A stretch of 64,000 bases of DNA from an uncultured Aquimarina sp. (lineage in GTDB: Bacteria > Bacteroidota > Bacteroidia > Flavobacteriales > Flavobacteriaceae). The stretch spans positions 1-64,000 of the forward strand of contig CANLCT010000001.1 in the NCBI GenBank assembly GCA_947489195.1, in the 5' to 3' direction. This document shows positions 51,126 through 60,124 of this stretch, in pieces; position 1 is the stretch's first letter, and every line of letters begins with the position of its first letter. Position numbers and translations under genes: made by a program. The notes beneath the pieces are model-generated. The model was not told the DNA's origin. It was given only the letters and a program-made list of their open reading frames with translations, and searched no databases.

Positions 51126-51488
51126 ATGAAATACTTCTTTATTACAATGGCACTTTGTATAACAAGTTTTTTAAATGCTCAAAATTCTGGAGTAATTGAA
51201 GGAAAGCTTTTAGATAAGTCTAATAATAATGAACCCATAACATTTGCTAATGTAGCCATTAAAGGTACTGATGTAACAAGCATTACTGATTTTAGAGGAA
51301 ACTATGTTTTTAAAAATCTTGAGCAAGGCACGTATACATTACAGTACAGTTTTTTAGGTTATGAAACAAAAGAAGTAGTAATAGAAGTAGCAGATAATAA
51401 AAAAGAAGTTGATGCTTATTTAGAAGTTTCCAAAGCTTTAAACTTTGAAGCCATACAATTGGCCGCTTTGGTAGAAGGCAACAATTAA
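51126..51488 (+). CDS. Secreted stand-alone carboxypeptidase-regulatory-like domain protein
   Basis: A 120-residue exported protein (signal MKYFFITMALCITSFLNAQ) consisting of one CarboxypepD_reg-like beta-sandwich (GVIEGKLLDKSNNNEPITFA, then FRGNYVFKNLEQGTYTLQYS and FLGYETKEVVIEV). The same domain forms the N-terminus of the TonB receptor 0.85 kb downstream, with recognisable similarity, but here no plug or barrel follows. It is not a truncation artefact: it has its own promoter element, stop codon and terminator. It may be a decoy, an accessory subunit or a remnant domain. Confidence 0.72.
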   Translation: MKYFFITMALCITSFLNAQNSGVIEGKLLDKSNNNEPITFANVAIKGTDVTSITDFRGNYVFKNLEQGTYTLQYSFLGYETKEVVIEVADNKKEVDAYLEVSKALNFEAIQLAALVEGNN

Positions 51489-51507
51489 ATAGCTATTAGT
51501 TAACATA

Positions 51508-51556
51508 TAAATAAACAAAAAGCGACCTATTTACTAGGTCGCTTTTTGTTTATTTA
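51508..51556 (+). terminator. Terminator after the stand-alone domain gene
   Basis: A perfect 22-bp stem (51508-51529 with 51535-51556, core AGCGACCTA) around TTTAC. Confidence 0.92.
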
Positions 51557-51788
51557 CACAAGTATTAAATGGGATGTTACATTGCTTGGTATAAGTATGG
51601 AGTTTTTTGGAATTCATATGATCTATTAAAAAGAGCTATTGGCAGTTAGCTTTCAGCTGTTGGCTTTTTATATAATTATCAAAGTGCTAATAGCAAATAC
51701 GGATGTTTTAAAAGATGGTGACTTTCGGTGGTAAAGGAAACTGTGGATTTGTAGTCTATTGTGGTTTATTAAATATGAAATTATAGTG

Positions 51789-51950
51789 ATACGATTTACT
51801 GATAATGATTTCGTATAAATATGTTGAATTATTTTTTGCTAACCCAAGGCAAAAAAATCAAGCATAGCCTTAGCTACGGTTGCTTTTTTTAACGCTGGAA
51901 TAGTGAAAAAGAAACAGCATATATGCGAAATTTTTGTTAGTAAATCGTAT
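51789..51950 (+). repeat. MITE-like element, copy B
   Basis: A 162-bp element with ends ATACGATTTACTGATAA and TTAGTAAATCGTAT, matching copy A at 37377-37539 in the same orientation with scattered substitutions (by eye roughly four of five positions shared). TA flanks both ends inside the inverted repeat. No coding capacity. A 30-bp palindromic hairpin follows 34 bp to the right. Confidence 0.8.
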
Positions 51951-51984
51951 GATATACAAAGTACATAAAAATAGGATGAAAAGA

Positions 51985-52014
51985 AAAGGCTTTCATTGTA
52001 CAATGAAAGCCTTT
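51985..52014. terminator. Orphan palindromic hairpin (terminator-like)
   Basis: AAAGGCTTTCATTG-TA-CAATGAAAGCCTTT is perfectly palindromic and terminator-like, yet no gene ends here; the upstream gene already has its own terminator at 51508. It may close a non-coding transcript across the MITE-like element. Confidence 0.6.
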
Positions 52015-52218
52015 AGTGAATTGAAAAATCCATAAACACCTATTTTTCTGGGTATTTAAAAATCTTATCAAATGTATTACATAGTCAAGTCTTATGTGTA
52101 AACTCAATCTTATGCTATTGTTAAACCTGTTTGTTAAAAATGGGAGTAAGTGGTTTTGTTATATTTTGATTATCAGATAAATATAAAATATGAAAAAATA
52201 GTTGATTAAAAAAATTCA

Positions 52219-52305
52219 CTAACATTAACATAACTTTCACACTGCATCATCATATAAAAGTAACCAGTTAGTAACATAGGGGTAACATTGTAATGGTTTC
52301 TTTGC
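52219..52305 (+). promoter_or_regulatory. Multiple 11-bp repeats upstream of the TonB receptor
   Basis: Distal pair: CTAACATTAAC (52219) and ATAACTTTCAC (52230). Proximal triple: GTAACCAGTTA (52260), GTAACATAGGG (52271) and GTAACATTGTA (52282), all in exact 11-bp register. A -7-like TTTCTTTG is at 52298-52305, 16 bp after the second proximal unit. This is the most elaborate site of the set. Confidence 0.6.
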
Positions 52306-52344
52306 ACCGAATTGAAAAACCAAATAATCAAATTTTTATTTATT

Positions 52345-55125
52345 ATGAAAAAAGCCTTATTTTTCTTACTATCATTAGCATTTGCTTCTACCTTTGCACA
52401 AGGGAATATAAAAGGAGTGGTTAGTGACAAAGAATTGGCCGGAAGTCCATTACCTTTTGCAGATGTGTATCTTAAAGATACTACAAAAGGAACAACTACA
52501 GATTTTGATGGGAACTACTTAATCGAAAATATTGATCCAGGTACTTATACTTTAGTAATAAGCTTTGTGGGTTACGAAGCGCAAGAGTTTCCTAATACAG
52601 TAGTTACAGATGGTGAAACCTTAACCGTGAATGCAACATTAAGTGCTTCAGCAGCCTCTTTAAGTAATGTGATTATTCAAGGAACATCTGCTGTTAAGGA
52701 GAGTGAATCTGCTTTGTTAATTGAGCAGAAGAAGGCAACAGTTATAAAGGAGAGTATTGGAGCTCAGCAAATGAAAAAATTAGCAATTTCAAATGCTGCT
52801 GCTGCTACAGCTAAAATTTCAGGTGTTACTAGAAATGAATCCTCTGGTGATGTTTATGTAAGGGGGTTAGGTGATAGATATTTGTCTACGACACTAAATG
52901 GATTACCAATACCTTCTGATAATATTGAAAATAAAAATATTAGTCTAGGTTTGTTTCCATCTAATGTTATTCAAAACGTAGGTATTAGTAAAACGTATGC
53001 AGTTGATAAGTATGCAGATCAAGCATCTGGAAATGTAAATATTGTTCCAAAAGAGCATAGTGGTAGTAAGCCCAAATTTAGTATTAGTTTAACATCTGGG
53101 GCAAATACAAATGCAATATCAGGTGAATTTAGAAGAACGCAGAATGCTAATAATACATCATTAGGGAATTATAGTAGTGATTTGACAAACAGACAAGCTT
53201 TAACACAAGAGTCTTGGAACTTTACTACAGAAGATAATCCTATTAATATAGGAGTTTCAGCAACAGCAGGTGCCAAATTATTTAATGTTTGGAGTGTGTT
53301 TGCTTCTGTTTCTCATTCTGTATCTCATTCTGATCAAAAAGGAGATTTTAAAATTTATGAAGAAAATTTTATTAATGATTTTGCTTCAGATGCTGAAACA
53401 TTCAATACAACTGTTGTTACCAGTGCTTTGTTGAATAATACATTCAAAGTAGCTAGTGGTCATAAATTGAAGCTTACAGGACTTTACATAAATAATTTGA
53501 ATGATCAAGTAAATGAATTTGGTAGAAATGGTGAAGCTGTGTTTTTTGAAGAAACTGATACGGGTGTTGGTAATCAATTTGTAAGAGATCAAAATACAAA
53601 GCAAACAGAATTAATAGTTTTACAAGGTTCTGGAAAGCATAAGTTATCAGATAATGATAAAATTGAATGGGGTGTAGGTTTTAATGTTGTAGATGCAAGA
53701 GAGCCGAATAGAATAAGAAATGAAGTAAATATTTTTGGAGATAATGATATTCGTTTTGGTACACAAGGAGCAACTCAGCAAAGGAAATCTGCTCAAATTA
53801 TACAAGATGAGGAGCTAAATGCTTATTTAAATTATAATAGAGTCATTATTGATTCTGATGAAAATACCTTAAAAGTAAATTTGGGTGGAAATTACAGAAG
53901 TAAAGATAGACAGTTCGACTCAAGAGTTGAATCTTATAATTTAGGTGATGCTCCAACTATTCTATCTGTAAGTTCTTTTGATAACCTTGATGAAGGGCTA
54001 TCTAATTTAGATAATATAACTAGAGGTTTCCTTGAAATTCCAGAAGATCCGCAATCAGATTTATACGACGGAGAATTAAAAGTTAGAGCTGGATATTTAA
54101 GTACTGATTTTTCATTTGGTAAATTTTCTGGAAACTTAGGAGTGAGGTATGAAGAAGATGAAATAAACTTACCACAATGGGATGTTACTAATCAAACACC
54201 AGGTGCAGATAGATTTTTATTTAGTGATTATGAAAACTTTTTACCAAGTTTTAATTTAAAATATTCTCTAGATGAAGATGATAGAATGGCTTTAAGGCTA
54301 GCGGGAAGTAAAACAATTACTTTACCTGAATTTAAGGAAATTGCACCTTTTGAATATACAACTCCAAATGGAAGACAAGTGCAAGGAAATCCAAATTTGA
54401 TAGCTTCTACGAACTACAATATAGATTTAAAATATGAGTTTTTCCCAAGCTCAGGTAAAGTACTTTCAGGAACACTATTTTATAAACAAATTCAAGACCC
54501 TATAAATAAGGCTCAAGCTAGAGGAGCCGCAAATAATTTATCATTCTTTAATACTTCTGAAAAAGCTGAGATTTTAGGAATTGAACTTGAAGGAAAATAT
54601 GATTTTGATTTAAAAACAGATGGGGCAAATTTAGCAGTGTTGTCGAATGTGACTTTTATGGATCATAATCAAGATTTAAAAGCAGCAAATTCTGAAATAG
54701 GTCAAAATGAAGAATTTAGATATGGTAATACAACTGAAACTGGATTGCAAGGGGCTTCAGATTGGATTGTAAATTCTTCTTTAACATTTTCTGATAAAAA
54801 AGAAAAAGAATTTGTAGCTACGTTAACTGGTAATTATTCATCAGAAAAAATATTTGCACTCGGTAATTCTGAAGATGTTAATGCATTTGATGAACGCTTT
54901 AATGATGAGATTATTGAAGAAGGCTTTGTTACATTGGATATGATTTTAAGTAAAATAGTTGCTAAAGGGTTAAAGTTAACTGTTGTTGGAAGGAATTTGC
55001 TAAATCCAAAAATAGAGCAAACACAACTAATTACAAATCCGTTAAATGGAGTGGTTTCAAAAGAAACTGTATTGTCGTACAGAAAGGGAAATGTGTTTAA
55101 TGTTAAATTATCATATAATTTTTAA
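52345..55125 (+). CDS. TonB-dependent receptor with CarboxypepD-regulatory N-domain
   Basis: A 926-residue outer-membrane receptor. The in-frame TTG at 52312 is rejected because the ATG at 52345 starts a clean signal peptide (MKKALFFLLSLAFASTFAQ). Residues 20-105 are a CarboxypepD_reg-like domain (SPLPFADVYLKD, FDGNYLIENIDPGTYTLVIS). The plug (115-230) contains SGVTRNESSGDVYVRGLGDR and TTLNGLPIPSDN; the rest is barrel, with NGRQVQGNPNLIASTNYNID near 690 and the final strand ending NVKLSYNF. Ligand unknown; with the beta-helix lipoprotein encoded 29 bp downstream it forms an uptake pair. The upstream repeats suggest phosphate control, so an organic phosphate compound or nucleotide is a plausible ligand, by inference only. 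Confidence 0.92.
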   Translation: MKKALFFLLSLAFASTFAQGNIKGVVSDKELAGSPLPFADVYLKDTTKGTTTDFDGNYLIENIDPGTYTLVISFVGYEAQEFPNTVVTDGETLTVNATLSASAASLSNVIIQGTSAVKESESALLIEQKKATVIKESIGAQQMKKLAISNAAAATAKISGVTRNESSGDVYVRGLGDRYLSTTLNGLPIPSDNIENKNISLGLFPSNVIQNVGISKTYAVDKYADQASGNVNIVPKEHSGSKPKFSISLTSGANTNAISGEFRRTQNANNTSLGNYSSDLTNRQALTQESWNFTTEDNPINIGVSATAGAKLFNVWSVFASVSHSVSHSDQKGDFKIYEENFINDFASDAETFNTTVVTSALLNNTFKVASGHKLKLTGLYINNLNDQVNEFGRNGEAVFFEETDTGVGNQFVRDQNTKQTELIVLQGSGKHKLSDNDKIEWGVGFNVVDAREPNRIRNEVNIFGDNDIRFGTQGATQQRKSAQIIQDEELNAYLNYNRVIIDSDENTLKVNLGGNYRSKDRQFDSRVESYNLGDAPTILSVSSFDNLDEGLSNLDNITRGFLEIPEDPQSDLYDGELKVRAGYLSTDFSFGKFSGNLGVRYEEDEINLPQWDVTNQTPGADRFLFSDYENFLPSFNLKYSLDEDDRMALRLAGSKTITLPEFKEIAPFEYTTPNGRQVQGNPNLIASTNYNIDLKYEFFPSSGKVLSGTLFYKQIQDPINKAQARGAANNLSFFNTSEKAEILGIELEGKYDFDLKTDGANLAVLSNVTFMDHNQDLKAANSEIGQNEEFRYGNTTETGLQGASDWIVNSSLTFSDKKEKEFVATLTGNYSSEKIFALGNSEDVNAFDERFNDEIIEEGFVTLDMILSKIVAKGLKLTVVGRNLLNPKIEQTQLITNPLNGVVSKETVLSYRKGNVFNVKLSYNF

Positions 55126-55154
55126 ATAAAACCAAAATAATCAAAACTAATAAC

Positions 55155-57146
55155 ATGAAAAACTCAGTAATTAAATTAGGATTAATTTCTGCATTACTTA
55201 CAGGTATTACTTTTACAAGCTGCAGTGATGATGATGATATAAGAAATGAACAATCAGGTGAAGTGCCAACTGTAGCAGATGTTTTTGAGAATCTTAATAA
55301 TGGGATTTTAAACGGAAATATCGATAGAGATTTTACTTTAAATGCATCTGTTTCGTATAAATTGACAGGTATATTTAGTGTTCAAGAAGGAGCAACATTA
55401 ACAATACCTGCGGGCACTCAGATAACAGCAGATGCTTCAAATAGCAGAGAAAATTATATATCAGTACTACAAGGGGCTAAAATTAATGTAGAGGGTACTG
55501 TTAACAATCCAGTTTTAATGATTTCAGAAGAAGAAGGACGTGGAAATTGGGGAGGATTGGTTATTACTGGTAAAGCTAAAACCACTGAAGGAATTGATGC
55601 AACTGCAGAAATTGGTAATTTAAAATATGGAGGTGAAGATGTAGAAGATAATTCGGGAAGTATCAAAAATCTAGTGATTAGAGGAGCTGGTGCAATTATT
55701 TCTGGTGATAGTCAATTTAATGGGTTATCATTATATGCTGTAGGATCAGGAACAACACTTGAAAATATAGCTATTATTGATGGAGATGATGATGGGATAG
55801 AATTTTTTGGAGGTTCGGCATCTGTTAAAAATTTATATGTAAAAGATGCAAAGGACGATGCTATTGATTGGACAGAAGGATGGAATGGATCTATTACTAA
55901 TGCATTCGTTGACCAGGCATTGAATGGATTTTCAACTGTTGTTGAGGCAGATGGTATCAATAATAATCCAACAATTACTAATTTAACTGCTAAATCTTCA
56001 TTAGGTGGTGGTACTGCATTACAGTTTAAAAAGCAATCTGGAGCAACCATTACTGGTTTATCTTTAACAGGTTTTGATATTAGTGTTGATAGACCACAAG
56101 GCTCTGAATTGGTAAATATTAATATTGAAGGAGCTCCTGTAGTAGAGGCGGAAACTTATGAAAATGCAGCGACTGTTGATATTACTTCAAATGAGTGGGA
56201 TTTCATAAGAGCAGAAACTCAGCTTTTTAATGATTTACCAAGTGAAATAGCAGAAAACACAACTCTAGATGCTAATATAATTTATAATTTAACAGGTATT
56301 ACTTCTGTAAAATCAGGAGCAACATTAACGATCCCTGCAGGAACACGTATCATTGCTAATGGTAGTAATAATAAAGAGAATTATTTAGTAGTATTACAAG
56401 GAGCTAAAATTAATGTTGAAGGATCTGTAGATAATCCAGTCATAATGACCTCGGAACAAGGTAACGCTGGTGAATGGGGAGGTTTAGTTATCACTGGTAA
56501 AGCTACTACGACAGAAGGTGTTGATGCTACAGCTGAGGTTGGTAATTTAAACTATGGCGGTAATGATGATGCAGATAACTCGGGAAGTATCAAAAATTTA
56601 CAGATCGTAGGTTCTGGAGCTATAATCACTGGTGATAGTCAATTTAATGGTTTGTCATTGTATGCAGTAGGTTCGGAAACTGTATTAGAGAATATTGCTA
56701 TTATTGATGGAGAAGATGATGGTGTTGAATTTTTTGGAGGTACAGTAAGTCTTAAAAATCTTTATGTTGAGGGAGCTGAAGATGACGCTATTGATTGGAC
56801 CGAAGGTTGGAATGGTACTTTAGAGAATGCATATGTATCTCATAAATCTAAATTTTCAACAGTAGTTGAGGCTGATGGAGTAAACAAAAATCCAACAATT
56901 AAAAATTTAACAGCAGTATCGACTGTTGATGAGTTTGAAACGGCTCTACAGTTTAAAAAAGAATCAGGAGCAACAATTACAGGGCTTTCATTATCAGGGT
57001 ATGATATAGTTTTAGATTTCCCTCAAAGTGGTCCAGTTGCAAATGTGCAAATTGAAGGAGCTGATGCGGATGTAAATGCAAAGTATGATGCTGAAGAAAC
57101 AGTAGATTTTTCAGGAATTGATTTCTTAGAAAAGCTTATCAACTAA
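55155..57146 (+). CDS. Surface lipoprotein with internally duplicated beta-helix-like halves
   Basis: A 663-residue lipoprotein (GITFTSC, Cys23, followed by SDDDD, the acidic signal of surface-exposed Bacteroidota lipoproteins). It consists of two similar halves of about 300 residues: residues about 45-330 and 360-645 both contain GATLTIPAGT, ENY(I/L)xVLQGAKINVEG, WGGLVITGKA, then the GDSQFNGLSLYAVGS block, FFGG and DDAIDWTEGWNG. The fold is probably a right-handed beta-helix. It lies 29 bp after the TonB receptor gene and is surely co-transcribed, so it is likely the ligand-capturing partner of the receptor. The specific ligand is unknown. Confidence 0.75.
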   Translation: MKNSVIKLGLISALLTGITFTSCSDDDDIRNEQSGEVPTVADVFENLNNGILNGNIDRDFTLNASVSYKLTGIFSVQEGATLTIPAGTQITADASNSRENYISVLQGAKINVEGTVNNPVLMISEEEGRGNWGGLVITGKAKTTEGIDATAEIGNLKYGGEDVEDNSGSIKNLVIRGAGAIISGDSQFNGLSLYAVGSGTTLENIAIIDGDDDGIEFFGGSASVKNLYVKDAKDDAIDWTEGWNGSITNAFVDQALNGFSTVVEADGINNNPTITNLTAKSSLGGGTALQFKKQSGATITGLSLTGFDISVDRPQGSELVNINIEGAPVVEAETYENAATVDITSNEWDFIRAETQLFNDLPSEIAENTTLDANIIYNLTGITSVKSGATLTIPAGTRIIANGSNNKENYLVVLQGAKINVEGSVDNPVIMTSEQGNAGEWGGLVITGKATTTEGVDATAEVGNLNYGGNDDADNSGSIKNLQIVGSGAIITGDSQFNGLSLYAVGSETVLENIAIIDGEDDGVEFFGGTVSLKNLYVEGAEDDAIDWTEGWNGTLENAYVSHKSKFSTVVEADGVNKNPTIKNLTAVSTVDEFETALQFKKESGATITGLSLSGYDIVLDFPQSGPVANVQIEGADADVNAKYDAEETVDFSGIDFLEKLIN

Positions 57147-57173
57147 TTTGTAATTACATATAACTGTATAGCA

Positions 57174-57206
57174 AAAAAAAGACCGCAATTCGCGGTCTTT
57201 TTTTGT
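57174..57206 (+). terminator. Terminator after the receptor-lipoprotein operon
   Basis: GACCGC pairs with GCGGTC around AATTC, extended by an A8/T7 pair of arms. Confidence 0.9.
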
Positions 57207-57384
57207 TTCATATTAAGTCCATGCTGTGTAATGAATACAAATTATTTCAAATAACATACAAGTAGATCACTTTAAATTATTATAAAATATGTAACTACTC
57301 ATTTAATAATCACTTAATAAGTGTTGTGGTGAATAAGATTTTAGTAGTCAATACCTTAGAGTATAACTTAAAATTTAATTCATT

Positions 57385-58362
57385 ATGAAAAAATTATTGT
57401 GCTTACTAATAGCATTAACATCAATTAGTATTGCTTTTGGGCAGTCTAGAAAATACCACAGATTAAAATTCTTAACACATACAGCATCCGAAGTAGCTAG
57501 CTATTGTAATAGTTCACTCCCCAGAAAAACATTTAAAATAAATTTAATATTGGAAAGAAAGCTTGAAGAGGGTAAGGTATATAAATTGAAATTAGAAGAA
57601 AATTTATCTAGAGCAGCATATTATTACATTGAAAGTTCTAGTAGTCGATCTAATCAAGATGCGGATGAAACTTATAATGTAGATGTGTTGAGTGAAGCTG
57701 TAAATTTATGTAATTCAAATCCAGGTACTGGCGGGGGAGTTACACCTCCTTCAACACCACCAACACCATCAGGAGAACCAAAATTAACTCTTGATAAAAA
57801 TCAAACAACAGTGTTTAGCGATTGTAGTAGCTGTTCATTTGTGAACGATAGTCATTTATTACGTGGTTTTATTAGTTCTTTTAATATTTCTGCTTCAATT
57901 CGAAATACAGGTAATGCAGCTTCAAATAATACAACTTTAGAATTTTATGGGTCAAGAGATACTAAGCTAGATAGTGGAGATAAAAATGCTTTTAGAGATG
58001 TTACAATACCAAGTTTAAGACCTAATAATGTTGGAGGAGGAAGTGTTACTATATCTGCATCAGATATTATATTTGATACTTTTACGCCTGGTAATTATAA
58101 CTTATTATTTGTAATTGATGGTAAAGTTATAGGTTCAGTTCCATTCAGATTTTCTGCAACAGCATCAGGGTTTAAAACGTTAAGTAGTTTGGAAGAAAAG
58201 AATAAACCAAAACAACTAAAAATCTTCGACCTAACGGGTAGAATTATTCTTGAAAAAACAATTGAATCAGAAGATGATGAAGAAACAGTGAAAAATGAAC
58301 TAAAGGCAGGTTTATACATTATAAAATCGGGGAACAAAAGTTATAAGACTTATAAAAATTAG
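57385..58362 (+). CDS. Secreted protein with CARDB-like domain and T9SS-type C-terminus
   Basis: A 325-residue exported protein (signal MKKLLCLLIALTSISIAFGQ). Residues 20-115 are an unfamiliar N-terminal domain, then a Pro/Thr/Ser linker (PPSTPPTPS) and a CARDB-like beta-sandwich (SASIRNTGNAASNNTTLEFY, then the LDSGDKNAFRD and LLFVIDGKVIGSV segments). The C-terminus LKIFDLTGRIILEKTIESED, continuing to LKAGLYIIKSGNKSYKTYK, is a T9SS type A sorting domain (short form). It would be secreted through the outer membrane and anchored or released. It stands alone, 238 bp after the receptor operon. Function is unknown. Confidence 0.75.
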   Translation: MKKLLCLLIALTSISIAFGQSRKYHRLKFLTHTASEVASYCNSSLPRKTFKINLILERKLEEGKVYKLKLEENLSRAAYYYIESSSSRSNQDADETYNVDVLSEAVNLCNSNPGTGGGVTPPSTPPTPSGEPKLTLDKNQTTVFSDCSSCSFVNDSHLLRGFISSFNISASIRNTGNAASNNTTLEFYGSRDTKLDSGDKNAFRDVTIPSLRPNNVGGGSVTISASDIIFDTFTPGNYNLLFVIDGKVIGSVPFRFSATASGFKTLSSLEEKNKPKQLKIFDLTGRIILEKTIESEDDEETVKNELKAGLYIIKSGNKSYKTYKN

Positions 58363-58414
58363 TTACTCATAATGTTGTAGTATTATAAGCTTTGAAGTCA
58401 TTAGAGTAAATAAA

Positions 58415-58452
58415 AAAACAGCGTTATCTAAATAGTCAGATAACGCTGTTTT
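58415..58452. terminator. Bidirectional terminator between convergent genes
   Basis: A perfect 15-bp stem (58415-58429 with 58438-58452, core CAGCGTTATCT), A/T-rich on both sides. Confidence 0.9.
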
Positions 58453-58512
58453 AAAATAAAGTCATTAGAAACAGTAATTGATATTAAAGTAAATGACTGC
58501 TTTATAATACTC

Positions 58513-60105
58513 TTATGATGCTTTCTTGTTTTGTTTTGCTAATTCAATTAAATCAACATCATTACCAAGTAATACTTCGGTAGGGTTGATACGTCCTTCT
58601 TCAGGACCATTTTCTAATTTTAATACACCACGAGGACAAACGGCTGAACAAATACCACAACCTACACAACTTGAACGCACAATATTTTCTCCTTTTTGCG
58701 CATAAGCACGTACATCAATCCCTTGTTCGCAATAGGTAGAACAGTTACCACATGATATACACTGCCCTCCATTAGTAGTAATACGGAAACGCGATTTAAA
58801 ACGCTGTACCAAACCAAGGTAAGCTGCCAATGGACATCCAAAACGACACCAAGTACGGTTACCAAAAATTGGATAAAAACCTGTTCCGATAACTCCTGCA
58901 AACCAAGCCCCTATAAAAAAGCTGTAGGTATCTTTTATCCACTGCGATTTAATTCCAATAAATGAATCGGCTCCCGAAAAATAACAATATAAGGTAACCA
59001 ATGTCATAATCAATGAAAAAGCCAATACTCCATGAATAATCCAACGCTCAGTTTTCCAAGCTAAAAGAGATTTGTTTGAGTTTTGACGGTAGGGATCACC
59101 TAAAGTTTCGGCTAAACCACCACAACCACAAACCCATGAGCAGTACCATCTTTTCCCAAAGAAATAAACCATTAATGGAACAACAACTAGTGTGAGTACA
59201 ATACCCCAAACTAAGATAAAAATACCAATACCACCGCTACTTGTTAAAGCATCTATATTCCATTCAAAAAAGAAATCATAATCTAAAGGAAAAGCATTTT
59301 TAAAATCATAGCCGGGCATATTTAAGCTAGTCATAATTTCTGGAATCAAAAAGGCAAATACAATTTGAAAGAACAATACAGATGTTGTTCTCATAATTTG
59401 ATATTTATTATGTCGGTATTTGATATACATACGCACTCCCATTACAATCATAATAGTACAGTATAAAAAACCATAAACAAACCATTGGCTAGCAGGGCCG
59501 CCATTTAAGGCTTTACTAATAGGGTCTAAAATAAAGGTCCAATTGACCACATAATCAGGGGCAAAGTATAATAATAAATAAAATACGACTAAGTAAACCA
59601 ATACTCCCCAGGCAATCCAACCGCGGTTGGTAGCTGCATTGTGATAAATATGATCATTTTTAATTCCGGGTTTACCTAATAATATTAGGTTAGGAAGAAT
59701 GAATAATAAAGCTCCAATAATACCTAGCCCAAAGGTAAGCCACCATAATAAGCCTTGATTTTCAACAACGAATCCTTTACCCGATTTTTTGGCTAATTCA
59801 AAACCAAAAGTGTGTGGTTTTTTCCAAATTACTTTGTCCCATTCTTGCTTTTCTTTATGAACATTATTTGATTTTTCTAAAGCTGAGCGTACGGCTGAAG
59901 AAAAAGTAAAGGGACTTGTAAAATTTTTATCCGTTACGGTTTGTTGTAGTTCCTTTTCAAGTAGTTCGCTTTTTATTCCATTGTCATTAATGAATTTAGA
60001 AACTGTTTCTTTAGAGGCACTAAACTCTCCAAGAAATAAAATGGCTGTAAAAATGCTTAGTGCAGCAATAAAAATTGCTAGACCTGTGTATTTAATTGCT
60101 TTCAT
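58513..60105 (-). CDS. Membrane-bound polyferredoxin (NapH/CcoG/NosR-C type)
   Basis: A 530-residue membrane protein. An N-terminal TM helix and a soluble segment (30-105) are followed by about five to six membrane helices. It then has two short Cys motifs of the NapH type, WYCSWVCGCGG and CRFGCPLAAY, after membrane helices, and a dicluster ferredoxin near the C-terminus, CISCGNCSTYC and CVGCGICSAVCPRG. Such proteins move electrons between membrane quinol/NAD(P)H dehydrogenases and periplasmic or cytosolic acceptors. It is encoded 19 bp downstream of the FAD oxidoreductase and is probably its electron partner. The terminal acceptor is not identified. Confidence 0.85.
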   Translation of the reverse strand: MKAIKYTGLAIFIAALSIFTAILFLGEFSASKETVSKFINDNGIKSELLEKELQQTVTDKNFTSPFTFSSAVRSALEKSNNVHKEKQEWDKVIWKKPHTFGFELAKKSGKGFVVENQGLLWWLTFGLGIIGALLFILPNLILLGKPGIKNDHIYHNAATNRGWIAWGVLVYLVVFYLLLYFAPDYVVNWTFILDPISKALNGGPASQWFVYGFLYCTIMIVMGVRMYIKYRHNKYQIMRTTSVLFFQIVFAFLIPEIMTSLNMPGYDFKNAFPLDYDFFFEWNIDALTSSGGIGIFILVWGIVLTLVVVPLMVYFFGKRWYCSWVCGCGGLAETLGDPYRQNSNKSLLAWKTERWIIHGVLAFSLIMTLVTLYCYFSGADSFIGIKSQWIKDTYSFFIGAWFAGVIGTGFYPIFGNRTWCRFGCPLAAYLGLVQRFKSRFRITTNGGQCISCGNCSTYCEQGIDVRAYAQKGENIVRSSCVGCGICSAVCPRGVLKLENGPEEGRINPTEVLLGNDVDLIELAKQNKKAS

Positions 60106-60124
60106 GTCTTTGTATTCTTATTGT

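Larger units (their letters stand above)
51557..52218. other. Long gene-free stretch before the TonB receptor
   Basis: The stretch contains a Bacteroidota-style low-complexity string near 51636-51670 (GGCAGTTAGCTTTCAGCTGT), the second MITE-like element, and an orphan palindromic hairpin at 51985-52014. No ORF of coding character is visible. Upstream regulatory repeats of the receptor gene begin at 52219. Confidence 0.6.

Noticed and set aside
51636..51670. GGCAGTTAGCTTTCAGCTGTTGGC string
   Set aside because: A common low-complexity motif of Bacteroidota intergenic DNA; no matching copy is seen elsewhere in the window, so no element is called.
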